Source: Comamonadaceae bacterium (GTDB lineage Bacteria; Pseudomonadota; Gammaproteobacteria; Burkholderiales; Burkholderiaceae_C). Taken from it: 64,000 nt of DNA. The notes under the pieces were generated by a model that worked only from the letters and a program-made list of their open reading frames with translations, had not been told where the DNA came from and searched no databases. Positions 16,252-25,542 of this stretch are shown piece by piece. The DNA lies in NCBI GenBank assembly GCA_947455465.1, contig CANGNS010000001.1, positions 62,001 to 126,000 on the forward strand. The letters run 5' to 3'. Position numbers and translations under genes: made by a program. Every line of letters starts with the position of its first letter. Position 1 is the first letter of the stretch.

Positions 16252-16524
16252 TCAGGCGCTGGGCGGGACGTAGCCTTGCGCCGCGTCGGCACCGGCACCA
16301 AAAAAGTGGTTTTCCATTTGGCGCGCCAGGTATTGGCGGGCGCGGGCGTCGGCCAGGTTCAGGCGGTTCTCGTTGACCAGCATGGTCTGGTGCTTGAGCC
16401 AGGCGGCCCAGGCCTCCTTGCTGACACTCTCCCAGATGCGCTTGCCCAAATCGCCGGGATAGGGCGGGAAATCCAGGCCCTCGGCCTCGGTGCCGAGTTT
16501 GATGCAGTGAACTGTGCGTGCCAT
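16252..16524 (-). CDS. yggX: Probable Fe(2+)-trafficking protein (YggX family)
   Basis: The 90-residue protein begins [20 protein letters not shown] and ends within the usual family length. The N-terminal Cys7, the [11 protein letters not shown] segment and the [14 protein letters not shown] segment are diagnostic of YggX. This small protein is linked to iron supply for Fe-S clusters and oxidative stress resistance. The ATG at 16524 is the family start; an extended frame to 16629 is not. It is followed by mnmC on the same strand and is divergent from dsbB. Confidence 0.95.
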   Translation of the reverse strand: MARTVHCIKLGTEAEGLDFPPYPGDLGKRIWESVSKEAWAAWLKHQTMLVNENRLNLADARARQYLARQMENHFFGAGADAAQGYVPPSA

Positions 16525-16651
16525 GCGAGCGTACCTATACAGAAAAAGTGGGTCAGAGAAAAGGCGCAATCTTATGCGCAAAGGGCTCTGGCCCGTCGTG
16601 GTGGGCGGATAATCAAGGCGCCAGCGCATGGGCGTTGGCGGGAGATGTTTA

Positions 16652-17188
16652 GTGCGCCACTTGTTCCAGATTCTTGATTCCTACCCCCGCCGTGTCTACG
16701 CCCTGATGGCGCTGACCTGCATCGGCCTGCTGGCTTTTGGCCTGTATTTGCAGCATGAGATAGGCCTGGAGCCTTGCCCGATGTGCATCGTGCAGCGCTA
16801 TTTGTTTGTGCTGGTGGCTTTGTTGGCCTTGGCCGCTGCCATTTGGCCTGCGCGGCGCGCGGCTGTGGTTTTGGGCGGCGTTATCGTGGTGTTGGCTGGC
16901 GCCGGGGCCTTCGTGGCGGCGCGCCAGAGCTGGCTGCAGTGGTATCCGCCCGAGGTGTTCACCTGCGGGCGCGACCTCTACGGCATGATCGAGGCCTTCC
17001 CGCTGCAGCGGGTCATTCCCATGGTGTTCAAAGGCAGCGGCGACTGCTCTGCGGTGGATTGGACCTTTTTGGGCGGATCGATCGCCAATTGGTCATTCAT
17101 CTGCTTTTGCGCCTGCGGTATAGGTGCTGCGCTGTTGGTCTGGCGCCAGGGGCGCAAGGTGCGTCAGGCACCAGCACTGGCGCACTGA
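16652..17188 (+). CDS. dsbB: Disulfide bond formation protein DsbB
   Basis: The inner-membrane protein reoxidises DsbA by passing electrons to quinone. Four hydrophobic helices are visible. The first redox pair lies in [10 protein letters not shown]. The second periplasmic pair is formed by Cys in FTCGRD and SGDCSAVDW. The GTG at 16652 was chosen because GGGAG stands 7 nt upstream and it gives a normal family length of 178 residues. An ATG at 16628 would add eight residues. The gene stands alone and faces argA, 13 bp away. Confidence 0.93.
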   Translation: MRHLFQILDSYPRRVYALMALTCIGLLAFGLYLQHEIGLEPCPMCIVQRYLFVLVALLALAAAIWPARRAAVVLGGVIVVLAGAGAFVAARQSWLQWYPPEVFTCGRDLYGMIEAFPLQRVIPMVFKGSGDCSAVDWTFLGGSIANWSFICFCACGIGAALLVWRQGRKVRQAPALAH

Positions 17189-17201
17189 CAAGCGGCGTCT
17201 C

Positions 17202-18554
17202 TCAGGCGCTGAGTTTTTTGACCAGCACCTGGCTTTTACGGTCCCAGTTGTATTTGCGTTTGCGCGCCTCGGGCAGCCAGTCCGGGTCCATCAACACAAA
17301 GCCCCGCTTTAAAAACCAGTGCGTCGTGCGCGTGGTGAGCACAAAAATACTTTCCAATCCGGCCGCTTTGGCCCGCTGTTCAATGCGTTTGAGCACGCGC
17401 TCGCCGTCACCCTGGCCCTGCACGTCGGGCGATACGGTCAGTGCCGCCATTTCACCGGTGCGTGCTTCGGGGTAGGGCATGAGTGCGGCGCAGGCAAAGA
17501 TGACGCCGTCGTGCGCGATCACCGTGTAGCTGCCCACTTCGCGCTCGATCTCGGTGCGGCTGCGCTTGACCAGGGTGCCGTCGTTCTCAAAAGGCGCGAT
17601 CAGTTTAAGGATGCCGCCCACGTCGTTTTCCTCGGCCTCACGCAGGCTTTCGAGCTTTTCGTCCACGATCATGGTGCCAATGCCATCGTGCACATAGACC
17701 TCCAGCAAGATAGCGCCGTCCACCGCGTAGGGCAGGATGTGGCTGCGCTCCACACCGGCCTTGCAGGCCTGTACGCAGTGCTGCAAGTAAAAGCCTACGT
17801 CGCCCGGGCGCTCGGCTCGCGGCAGTCCAGCGAGCAATTGCTCGGCAGCGGCCAGCGGCAGCTCGGTGTCGATCGGGTTGTCCTCGCTGGCAGGCTCGAG
17901 CGGGCGCAGCCGCAAACCCGGTACTTCGGTCAGGAATATCAACTTATCGACTTGCAAGGCGGTGGCGACCGAAGTGGCCACCTCTTCCATGGTCAGATTA
18001 AAAGCCTCGCCGGTGGGCGAGAAGCCAAAAGGCGACTGCAGCAGCATCGCGCCCATGTCCAGGACTTTGGTGATACCGGCGGTATCGACCTTGCGCACCA
18101 CGCCCGAATGCTGGAAATCCACGCCGTCCACGATGCCGACCGGGCGCGCGGTCAGGAAGTTGCCGCTGATGACCCGCACCGTCGAATCGGCCATCGGCGT
18201 GTTGGGCAGGCCCTGGCTGAAGGCCGCTTCGATTTCGTAGCGCAGCTGTCCGGCGGCCTCTTGGGCGCAATCGAGGGCCACCTCGTCGGTAATGCGGATG
18301 CCATGCGAATACTTGGGCGCGTGGCCCTTGGCCTGCAATTGTTCATTCACCTGGGGGCGAAAACCGTAGACCAGCACGATCTTCACGCCCATGGCCTGGA
18401 TCATGGCCAGGTCCTGGGCCAGATGGGGGAGTTTTCCAGCGGCAATGGCCTCGCCAGCGATGCCCACCACAAAGGTTTGGTTGCGAAACTTGTGGATATA
18501 GGGCGCCACGGACCGGAACCAGGGCACGAAGGTGAAGTTAAACACGGAGCTCAT
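17202..18554 (-). CDS. argA: Amino-acid N-acetyltransferase (N-acetylglutamate synthase) ArgA
   Basis: The 450-residue enzyme makes N-acetylglutamate, the first step of arginine synthesis. An amino-acid-kinase-like domain occupies roughly residues 25-290 (HKFRNQTFVVGIAGEAI, then VLVYGFRPQVNEQL). A GNAT acetyltransferase domain follows, with acetyl-CoA loop VSPDVQGQGDGERVLK and TTHWFLKRGF. The ATG at 18554 is the family start; the frame continues open upstream but is not coding. The start overlaps that of hrpA on the other strand by two bases, so both promoters lie within or very near the opposite gene. Confidence 0.95.
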   Translation of the reverse strand: MSSVFNFTFVPWFRSVAPYIHKFRNQTFVVGIAGEAIAAGKLPHLAQDLAMIQAMGVKIVLVYGFRPQVNEQLQAKGHAPKYSHGIRITDEVALDCAQEAAGQLRYEIEAAFSQGLPNTPMADSTVRVISGNFLTARPVGIVDGVDFQHSGVVRKVDTAGITKVLDMGAMLLQSPFGFSPTGEAFNLTMEEVATSVATALQVDKLIFLTEVPGLRLRPLEPASEDNPIDTELPLAAAEQLLAGLPRAERPGDVGFYLQHCVQACKAGVERSHILPYAVDGAILLEVYVHDGIGTMIVDEKLESLREAEENDVGGILKLIAPFENDGTLVKRSRTEIEREVGSYTVIAHDGVIFACAALMPYPEARTGEMAALTVSPDVQGQGDGERVLKRIEQRAKAAGLESIFVLTTRTTHWFLKRGFVLMDPDWLPEARKRKYNWDRKSQVLVKKLSA

Positions 18555-21500
18555 GGCTGGGATAATACGCTGCTCTGTAGTCCCCAGCCCCTTTGTGTCC
18601 GCCCCGTCTTTGCCCTCCACCCCTTTGCGAATTGAGTTTCCGGCCTCGCTGCCGGTCTCGGGCAAGCGCGAGGAAATTATGGCTTTGCTCGAACGCCACC
18701 AGGTCATCATCGTGTGCGGCGAAACCGGCTCGGGCAAAACTACGCAGCTGCCCAAAATCGCCCTGGCCATGGGGCGCGGTCTGTGCAACTACCCCAAGGT
18801 CCTGCCCAATGGCAAGCCTGCCCCGCGCGGCAAGCTCATTGGCCACACCCAGCCCCGACGCATTGCCGCCAGCAGCGTGGCCAAACGCATCGCCGAGGAA
18901 CTGCATACGCCGCTGGGCGAGGTGGTGGGTTTCAAGGTGCGGTTTCAGGACCGATTGAGCCGTGACGCCTCGGTCAAGCTGATGACCGACGGTATTTTGC
19001 TGGCCGAGACCCAGACCGACCCGCTGTTGCAGGCCTACGACACCCTGATCATCGACGAGGCGCACGAGCGCAGCCTGAACATCGACTTTTTGTTGGGCTA
19101 CTTGCGCCAGATTCTGCCCCGGCGGCCTGACCTGAAGGTCATCGTGACCTCGGCCACCATCGACGCCCAGCGTTTTGCCGACCACTTTGCCACGCTGCAA
19201 GGCAACGCGGATGCCAAAACCCTCACACCGGCGCCCGTCATCATGGTCTCGGGCCGCATGTTTGCCGTCGAGCAGCGCTACCGCCCATTTGAAGAAAGCC
19301 GCGAATACGACCTCAATGACGCGATTGCTGATGGCGTGGACGAACTGTGGCGCGGCGGGGTGGGCGGCGATATTTTGGTGTTCCTGCCCGGCGAGCGCGA
19401 GATCCGCGAGGCCGCCGACCACTTGCGCCGCCACCTCAGCCACCAGCCGGTCATGCGCAGCTGCGAGGTGCTGCCCTTGTTTGCGCGCCTAAGCCAAGCC
19501 GAGCAGGACCGCATTTTTGAAGGCCACACCGGCCGGCGCATTGTGCTGGCCACCAATGTGGCCGAGACCTCGCTCACCGTGCCAGGCATCCGCTATGTGA
19601 TTGACGCCGGAACGGCGCGTATCAAACGCTACAGCTTTCGCAGCAAGGTGGAGCAGCTTTTGGTCGAGCCCATCAGCCAAAGTTCGGCCAACCAGCGCGC
19701 CGGGCGCTGCGGCCGCGTGGCCGAAGGCGTGTGCATCCGCTTGTACGACGAAAAAGATTTTGCCGGACGCGAGCGCTTTACCGACCCGGAAATCCTGCGC
19801 TCTTCGCTGGCGGGCGTGATTTTGCGTATGAAGTCGCTGCGCTTGGGCGCGGTAGAGGATTTCCCGTTTTTAGAGCGCCCCTCGGGCCGGGCGATTGCCG
19901 ATGGCTACCAGCTGCTGCTCGAACTCGGCGCGGTGGACGAGGCCAACACGCTCACGCCTTTGGGCCAGGAACTGGCGCGCCTGCCGCTCGATCCGCGCGT
20001 AGGCCGCATGATTTTGGAGGCCCGCAAGCGCGAGGCCCTGGACGAAGTGCTGGTTATCGCCTCGGCACTCAGCGTGCAGGACGTGCGCGACCGGCCCATA
20101 GACGCCCAGACCCAGGCCGACCAGGCGCACGCCAAGTTTGACGACGAGAAAAGCGAGTTTTCCGGCTACCTCAAGCTGTGGAAATGGATTGCTGCTGCGC
20201 GTGGCGATAAAGCCGAGGTCAGCGGCGCCCACAAGCTGAGCAACCGGCAATACGAGCAGCTGCTGCGGCAAAACTTTATCAATGTGCGCCGCTTGCGCGA
20301 GTGGAAAGATATCCATAGCCAGTTGCTAACCGTGGTGGCGGAGCACAAGTGGCGTATCAATACCGCGCCTGCGTCGTATGAGCAATTGCATCTGTCCATG
20401 CTGGCGGGCCTCTTGGGCAATGTGGGCTGCAAGCTGGACACCGAGGGCTCTCAAGGCGAGTACCTGGGGGCGCGCAGCATCAAGTTTTTTCCGCACCCAG
20501 GCGCGCATTTGGCCAAGAAGCCGGGTCGCTGGATTATTGCGGCCGAGTTGGTAGAAACTACCCGGCTTTTTGGTCGGGGCATTGCCGCCATCGAGCCGCA
20601 GTGGATCGAACAAGTGGGCGGGCATTTGCTCAAAAAGCAGTTGCTCGATCCCCATTGGGAGAAAAAAGCCGCCGAAGTGCTGGCCCTGGAGCGCGCCACG
20701 CTGTACGGCATCGTGGTCTACAACGGCCGACGCGTGCAGTACAGCCGCGTGGACCTGCCCGGCGCGCGCGAGATTTTCATCCGCGAGGCCCTGGTCGATG
20801 GCCAATGGGAAACCGCGCTGCCCTTTTTGGCTGCCAACCACAAGCAAATCCGCCAGGTCGAAGAGCTAGAGCACAAAGCCCGCCGCCAGGACGTGCTGGT
20901 CGATGACGCGCTGATTTACGCCTTCTACGAGCAGCAGTTGCCCGCCGATGTGTGCAGCGGCTACAGCTTTGAGCGCTGGTACCGCGAAGCCGTCAAGCCC
21001 AACCCGCAGCTTTTGGTACTCACCCGCGAGGCGCTGATGCGCCATGAAGCGGCGGGCATTACCAGCAGCCAGTTCCCCAAGACGGTGCGCCTAGGCGGCG
21101 TCGATTGTTTGGCCACCTACCTGCACGAGCCCGGCGATCCGCGTGACGGGCTGACGGTGACCGTCCCGCTCTTTGTGCTCAACCAGGTCAACGAGGAGCG
21201 CTGTGAATGGCTGGTGCCCGGCATGCTCAAGGACAAAGTGCAGGCGTTATTGAAAACTTTGCACCAACGACCGCGCTCGCGCCTGGTGCCCCTGCCTGAG
21301 ACGGCTTCGCGCATGGCCCTGGCCCTCAATGCGCCCGAGCGTTTTGGCGCCGGCAGCTTGCTGGACGCGCTCCTCAAGCTGGTGCGCGAGGAAACTTCGC
21401 TGGACATCGTGCGCGCCGACATCAAGCCGGACATGCTGACGCCGCACTTTTTCATGAATTTTCGGGTGCTTGACGAGCATGGCCGCCAGCTGGGGCAGGG

Positions 21501-22581
21501 GCGCAACTTGGCCGCGCTCAAAGCCCAATGGGGTTCGCAGGCGCGCGGCGCTTTCCAGGCGCTGGCGGCGCTCAAGCTGAGCCAAACCGTGCCGCCACAA
21601 AGCGCTCCCGCGCCCAAGGCGCAAGTGGCCAAGGCACCGGCCAACACGGCAAGCGGCCCAGGCAAAAACGCCAAGGCAGAGACCACGCCGCCCGCCCAGG
21701 CCGAGCAACGCTACACCGCCTGGACTTTTGGCGAATTGCCTGAATTGCTGGAGATTCGCAAAGGTGCGCAGTCGCTGGTGGGGTTTCCGGCCTTGGTCGA
21801 TGCGGGCGACGCCGTCACGCTGGAGGTGTTTGACGAGCCGCAGGCGGCCGCTGCCAAACATAAAAGTGGTTTGGTGCGACTGTTTGCCCTGCAACTGAAA
21901 GAAGCGCTCAAGTACCTGGAAAAAAACATCCCCGACCTGCAAAAAATGGGCGTCGCCTACATGCAACTAGGCAAGCTCGACGGCGCAGGCGCCGTGGGCG
22001 GCACCGTGGAGGAGCTCAAAGCCCAGATCATCAGCCTGGCGCTGGAGCGCGCATTTTTGCTGGAGCCGCTGCCCACCGATGCGGCCGCTTTTGCCCGGCG
22101 TTTGGAGGAAGGCCGCGGCCGGCTGACCCTGATCGCCAACGAAGTTGCGCGCATGGCGCTGGTGATTTTGTTGGAGTACCAAACCGCCGCCCGCAAGCTC
22201 AAGGACAGCAAAAACGCCGCGCCGGCGGTGGAAGATGCCAGTGCCCAGTTGCAGCGCCTGGTGCCCAAGCGGTTTTTGCTGGCTACGCCTTGGCTGCGCC
22301 TGCAGCATGTGGCGCGCTACCTGCAAGCCATCACGTTGCGTCTGGACAAATACCGCGCCGATCCGGCCCGCGATGCGGCCCGCGTCGCCGAGTTGCGGCC
22401 GCTTGAGCAGCGTTACTGGCGTTTGGTGGCCGAGCGCAAAGGCGTGAGTGACGAGCGCATGGCCGAGTTTCGCTGGCTGCTGGAAGAGCTGCGCGTGAGT
22501 TTCTTCGCGCAAGAGCTGCGCACGCCCCAGCCGGTGAGCGTCAAGCGCCTGGAAAAAGCCTGGGCGCAGTTGGACGCATAG
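18553..22581 (+). CDS. hrpA: ATP-dependent RNA helicase HrpA (DEAH box)
   Basis: The protein has about 1340 residues. The helicase core is complete: Walker A GETGSGKTTQLPK, the DEAH box in IIDEAHERS, motif III SATI, and motif VI QRAGRCGR. Helicase-associated and OB-fold domains follow, and the long C-terminal DUF3418 region typical of HrpA. An Ala/Pro/Lys-rich linker lies around 21590-21710. In E. coli HrpA resolves stalled ribosomes. The start is uncertain: ATG at 18553 follows GGAG closely, GTG at 18532 is possible, and the family N-terminal homology begins only at about RIEFPASLPVS. Confidence 0.94.
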   Translation: MAGIIRCSVVPSPFVSAPSLPSTPLRIEFPASLPVSGKREEIMALLERHQVIIVCGETGSGKTTQLPKIALAMGRGLCNYPKVLPNGKPAPRGKLIGHTQPRRIAASSVAKRIAEELHTPLGEVVGFKVRFQDRLSRDASVKLMTDGILLAETQTDPLLQAYDTLIIDEAHERSLNIDFLLGYLRQILPRRPDLKVIVTSATIDAQRFADHFATLQGNADAKTLTPAPVIMVSGRMFAVEQRYRPFEESREYDLNDAIADGVDELWRGGVGGDILVFLPGEREIREAADHLRRHLSHQPVMRSCEVLPLFARLSQAEQDRIFEGHTGRRIVLATNVAETSLTVPGIRYVIDAGTARIKRYSFRSKVEQLLVEPISQSSANQRAGRCGRVAEGVCIRLYDEKDFAGRERFTDPEILRSSLAGVILRMKSLRLGAVEDFPFLERPSGRAIADGYQLLLELGAVDEANTLTPLGQELARLPLDPRVGRMILEARKREALDEVLVIASALSVQDVRDRPIDAQTQADQAHAKFDDEKSEFSGYLKLWKWIAAARGDKAEVSGAHKLSNRQYEQLLRQNFINVRRLREWKDIHSQLLTVVAEHKWRINTAPASYEQLHLSMLAGLLGNVGCKLDTEGSQGEYLGARSIKFFPHPGAHLAKKPGRWIIAAELVETTRLFGRGIAAIEPQWIEQVGGHLLKKQLLDPHWEKKAAEVLALERATLYGIVVYNGRRVQYSRVDLPGAREIFIREALVDGQWETALPFLAANHKQIRQVEELEHKARRQDVLVDDALIYAFYEQQLPADVCSGYSFERWYREAVKPNPQLLVLTREALMRHEAAGITSSQFPKTVRLGGVDCLATYLHEPGDPRDGLTVTVPLFVLNQVNEERCEWLVPGMLKDKVQALLKTLHQRPRSRLVPLPETASRMALALNAPERFGAGSLLDALLKLVREETSLDIVRADIKPDMLTPHFFMNFRVLDEHGRQLGQGRNLAALKAQWGSQARGAFQALAALKLSQTVPPQSAPAPKAQVAKAPANTASGPGKNAKAETTPPAQAEQRYTAWTFGELPELLEIRKGAQSLVGFPALVDAGDAVTLEVFDEPQAAAAKHKSGLVRLFALQLKEALKYLEKNIPDLQKMGVAYMQLGKLDGAGAVGGTVEELKAQIISLALERAFLLEPLPTDAAAFARRLEEGRGRLTLIANEVARMALVILLEYQTAARKLKDSKNAAPAVEDASAQLQRLVPKRFLLATPWLRLQHVARYLQAITLRLDKYRADPARDAARVAELRPLEQRYWRLVAERKGVSDERMAEFRWLLEELRVSFFAQELRTPQPVSVKRLEKAWAQLDA

Positions 22582-22620
22582 CGGCGCTCTAAGGCGAGCA
22601 ATAAGCGCACCAAGCCGGGC

Positions 22621-22959
22621 TTACAGGCCCATGCGCCACATATTGGTCGAGCGCGCACCGCTGCGGCAAAAGGCCAGCACCGGGCCTTTGGAATCGGCCA
22701 CCACAGCCGCAAAAGCGGTGACTTGCTCGGCCGTGACCTGCCCGCTGATAACCGGCAGATAGTGGTACGCCAAGCCCGCTGCCTGGGCGGCTTGGGCCAT
22801 GGCTTGCGAGCTGGGCTGCTCGGGGCCGCCTTCGCCATCGGGGCGGTTGTTAATGACGGTCACAAAGCCTTGTGCGGCAATGGCCGCCATGTCCGAGGGG
22901 GCGATCTGGGGGGCGGTGGCAAAGTGCTCGGTGTGAACGGTGATGGGGAGTAGTGACAT
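22621..22959 (-). CDS. TIGR01244/DUF442 family phosphatase-like protein
   Basis: The 112-residue protein matches the N-terminal-domain-like DUF442 proteins. The phosphatase-type loop CRSGARS is near the C-terminus, preceded by the VINNRPDGE segment. The loop fits the Cys-x5-Arg pattern of tyrosine phosphatases and of sulfurtransferase-associated proteins, including those fused to sulfide-oxidising beta-lactamase folds. A role in sulfur chemistry or as a phosphatase is possible; neither is shown. It lies 10 bp downstream of the aminotransferase gene on the same strand and is likely co-transcribed. Confidence 0.8.
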   Translation of the reverse strand: MSLLPITVHTEHFATAPQIAPSDMAAIAAQGFVTVINNRPDGEGGPEQPSSQAMAQAAQAAGLAYHYLPVISGQVTAEQVTAFAAVVADSKGPVLAFCRSGARSTNMWRMGL

Positions 22960-22969
22960 ACAAGGGTTC

Positions 22970-24145
22970 TCAGAGTTGGGCTAATCGTTGCAGGGCTTTT
23001 TGCAGGGTGGCGTCTTCTTTGGCAAAGCAAAAGCGCACTACGTGTTGGTCAAAGCCATCGCGGTAAAACGCAGACATTGGGATGGCCGTCACGCCGATTT
23101 CGGTGGTCAGCCAGCGACAAAAGTCGGCCTCGCTAAGCGTGCTGATCTGCGAGATATCTGCGCATTGGAAAAACGTGCCTTCGCTGGGCAGCAAGCGAAA
23201 CCGGGTTTGGGCCAAGCCGGCCCGAAACAGGTCGCGCTTGGCCTGGTAGAAGGCGGGCAGTTGCAGGTAATTGGCCGGCTCTTTCATATAGGCGGCCAAG
23301 CCGTGTTGCGCCGGCGTGTTCACAGTAAAGACATTGAACTGGTGCACCTTGCGCAGCTCGGCTGTTAGGGGCGCAGGCGCGGCCACAAAGCCCACCTTCC
23401 AGCCGGTGACGTGGTAGGTCTTGCCAAAGCTCGAGACGATAAAGCTGCGCGCCGCCAGGCCTGGATAGCGGGCAGCGCTGTGGTGCGCCGCGCCGTCATA
23501 AACCATGTGTTCGTAGACCTCGTCGCTGATGACCAGCACATCGGTGGGCGCCAGCAGGTCTTGCAATTGGCGCATCTCGGCCTCGGTCCAAATCGTGGCG
23601 CTGGGGTTGTGCGGCGTGTTGATGATGATGCAGCGCGTGCGCGGCGAAATGGCTGCGGCAATCTTGTCAAAGTCGGGCCGAAAGCTTCCCGGCGTCAGCG
23701 GCACGCGTACGGCCACGCCGCCGGCCAGGGCGATATTGGGCAGGTAGCTGTCGTAGCAGGGCTCTAGCACCACGACCTCATCGCCCGGATGCACCACGGC
23801 CAAGATGATCGAAAGAATCGCCTGCGTCGCACCGGCGGTAATGGTGATCTCGTCGGCCGGGCGGTAGCTGTGGCCGTACAGACGCTCCAGTTTGTCGGCC
23901 ACCGCCTGGCGCAGCGGCAGGATGCCGGGCATCGGCGGGTACTGGTTGTGGCCTTGCTGCATGGCCTGGCTGACCGCGTCCAGGAGCGCTGGATCGCAGG
24001 CAAAGTCGGGGAAGCCTTGGCCCAAATTGACCGCCTGGTGCTCGGCGGCCAAGGCCGACATCACCGTGAAGATGGTGGTGCCCACCTCGGGCAGGCGGCT
24101 GCGCAGCGCGGGGCTGGGTAGGGTGGCGGGTTCAGGGCGGGGCAT
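22970..24145 (-). CDS. PLP-dependent aminotransferase (methionine/kynurenine aminotransferase-like)
   Basis: The 391-residue class I/II aminotransferase binds PLP through Lys242 in SSFGKTYHVTGWK. NLGQGFPDFACDP near residue 40, ITAGATQAIL and NTPHNPSATIW are typical of the YbdL/kynurenine aminotransferase subgroup, which favours methionine and aromatic amino acids. The subgroup call is from these segments and is not a proof of substrate. It is followed closely by the DUF442 gene and preceded by cysB on the same strand (17 bp), so sulfur-amino-acid context is plausible. Confidence 0.9.
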   Translation of the reverse strand: MPRPEPATLPSPALRSRLPEVGTTIFTVMSALAAEHQAVNLGQGFPDFACDPALLDAVSQAMQQGHNQYPPMPGILPLRQAVADKLERLYGHSYRPADEITITAGATQAILSIILAVVHPGDEVVVLEPCYDSYLPNIALAGGVAVRVPLTPGSFRPDFDKIAAAISPRTRCIIINTPHNPSATIWTEAEMRQLQDLLAPTDVLVISDEVYEHMVYDGAAHHSAARYPGLAARSFIVSSFGKTYHVTGWKVGFVAAPAPLTAELRKVHQFNVFTVNTPAQHGLAAYMKEPANYLQLPAFYQAKRDLFRAGLAQTRFRLLPSEGTFFQCADISQISTLSEADFCRWLTTEIGVTAIPMSAFYRDGFDQHVVRFCFAKEDATLQKALQRLAQL

Positions 24146-24162
24146 GGCAAAAACCGTGGACT

Positions 24163-25116
24163 TTACAGATCCGTGTCATTCAAATGCCCGGCCATGGCGC
24201 GCTCCACGGTCTGGCGGGTGAGCTGCGCGCTGAGCAACTCGGCAAATGTGTACACAAAATTGCGCAAATACGCACTGCGTTTAAAGGCCACGCGGGCGGT
24301 GTTTTGGCCAAACAAATGGCCGGCAGGCCGCACCACCAGGCCGCCCACACCGCCGTCTTCCTGGATGTCGCGCACCGCCATTTCCGCGGCAATGCCGATG
24401 CCCAGGCCCAGGCGCACATAGGTGGTAATCACGTCCGAGTCGATGGCCTCCAGTGCAATGCGCGGCTCCAGCTTGTGCGCAGCAAAGGCGGCGTCAATCT
24501 TGGTGCGGCCCGTGAACGAAGGGTGGTAGGTGATGATGGGCAACTCGGCCACGTCTTGCAGCGTAATGCGCGACTTGCCCGCCAGCGGATGGTCGGTGGG
24601 CATGACCAGCATGTGCTGCCATTGGTAGCACGGCAGGGTGACCAGCTCGGTATAGGCCGCCAGCGATTCGGTGGCGATGCCGATCTCGGCCACTTCGTCG
24701 ATCACCATGCGCGCCACCTGGTCGGGCGCGCCTTGGTGCAGGCTGATATTGACCTTGGGAAAACTCGCACGCAGCGCCGCCACCTTTTGCGGCAGCACAT
24801 AGCGCGCCTGGGTGTGGGTGGTGGCAATGGACAAGGTGCCGCTGTCTTCCTGGCTGAACTGGTCGCCAATGCGCTTGAGATTACCCACCTCGCGCAGGAT
24901 CAGATCGATGCTTTTGAGCACATGCTGTCCTGGCTCGGTCACGCGTTTGAGGCGTTTGCCGTGGCGGGCGAAGATTTCGATGCCCAGCTCGTCCTCCAAC
25001 TCAATAATGGCCTTGGAGACGCCGGGCTGCGAGGTGTGCAAAGCCTTGGCTGCCTCGGTCAGGTTCAGGTTACGGCGTACGGCTTCTTGGACGAACCGGA
25101 ATTGGTGAAGGTTCAT
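24163..25116 (-). CDS. cysB: LysR-type transcriptional regulator CysB
   Basis: The 317-residue regulator starts with MNLHQFRFVQEAVRRNLNLT, the CysB-type winged helix-turn-helix. TEAAKALHTSQPGVSKAI is its recognition region. The effector domain has the TTHTQARYVLP and HQGAPDQVA segments characteristic of CysB and Cbl, which bind N-acetylserine or sulfate. CysB activates sulfate-assimilation genes under sulfur limitation. The cysI operon at 5-6.8 kb is the likely target in this window. Upstream of the start is an AT-rich stretch where autoregulation would act. Confidence 0.95.
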   Translation of the reverse strand: MNLHQFRFVQEAVRRNLNLTEAAKALHTSQPGVSKAIIELEDELGIEIFARHGKRLKRVTEPGQHVLKSIDLILREVGNLKRIGDQFSQEDSGTLSIATTHTQARYVLPQKVAALRASFPKVNISLHQGAPDQVARMVIDEVAEIGIATESLAAYTELVTLPCYQWQHMLVMPTDHPLAGKSRITLQDVAELPIITYHPSFTGRTKIDAAFAAHKLEPRIALEAIDSDVITTYVRLGLGIGIAAEMAVRDIQEDGGVGGLVVRPAGHLFGQNTARVAFKRSAYLRNFVYTFAELLSAQLTRQTVERAMAGHLNDTDL

Positions 25117-25173
25117 AACGAATTTGAGCTATAGAAGTCATTCATTATGCTTCAAAACGTCAGTAATCGGCTT

Positions 25174-25542
25174 TCAGTGGGCGTCCAGCGCGATGTCCGC
25201 CAGGGTTTGCAACAGGCGCGGGTCCTCGCCGACAGCGGGCCGCAAGCTGAAGACAGTGCCGGGCCAGCGCTGGCGCAGTTGCTCGGCCAGCAATGGCAAA
25301 TCTTCCCGCGCGTGCTTGCCCACGCCCAGAAACAACGGAATGATGCGGATCTCAGCCAAAGGCTGCTCCAGCAGCGCCGCGCAGGCGGTTTGCAGGTCCG
25401 GCGTGCTCAGCTCCAGGTAGGCGCAGGCAACGGGCGCGCCGCTTTGCCGCTCGCGCAGCAGTTGCGCCAAGGCCAGCATCGGGCGGTGCCACAGCGGGTC
25501 GCGCGAGCCGTGGGCGAATAAAACAATTCCAAAGTTGCTCAT
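25174..25542 (-). CDS. Sirohydrochlorin chelatase-like protein, CbiX/SirB family
   Basis: The 122-residue single-domain protein begins MSNFGIVLFAHGSRDPLW. The HGSRD segment and a second histidine in GVGKHAREDLP are the metal and tetrapyrrole ligands of CbiX-type chelatases. The fold inserts cobalt, nickel or iron into sirohydrochlorin. CysI in this window needs siroheme, so ferrochelation is a sensible guess. The short length matches CbiXS/SirB-like forms. The ATG at 25542 overlaps the lptG stop by ATGA, so it is translated as the third gene of the lptF-lptG unit, an odd pairing. Confidence 0.88.
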   Translation of the reverse strand: MSNFGIVLFAHGSRDPLWHRPMLALAQLLRERQSGAPVACAYLELSTPDLQTACAALLEQPLAEIRIIPLFLGVGKHAREDLPLLAEQLRQRWPGTVFSLRPAVGEDPRLLQTLADIALDAH

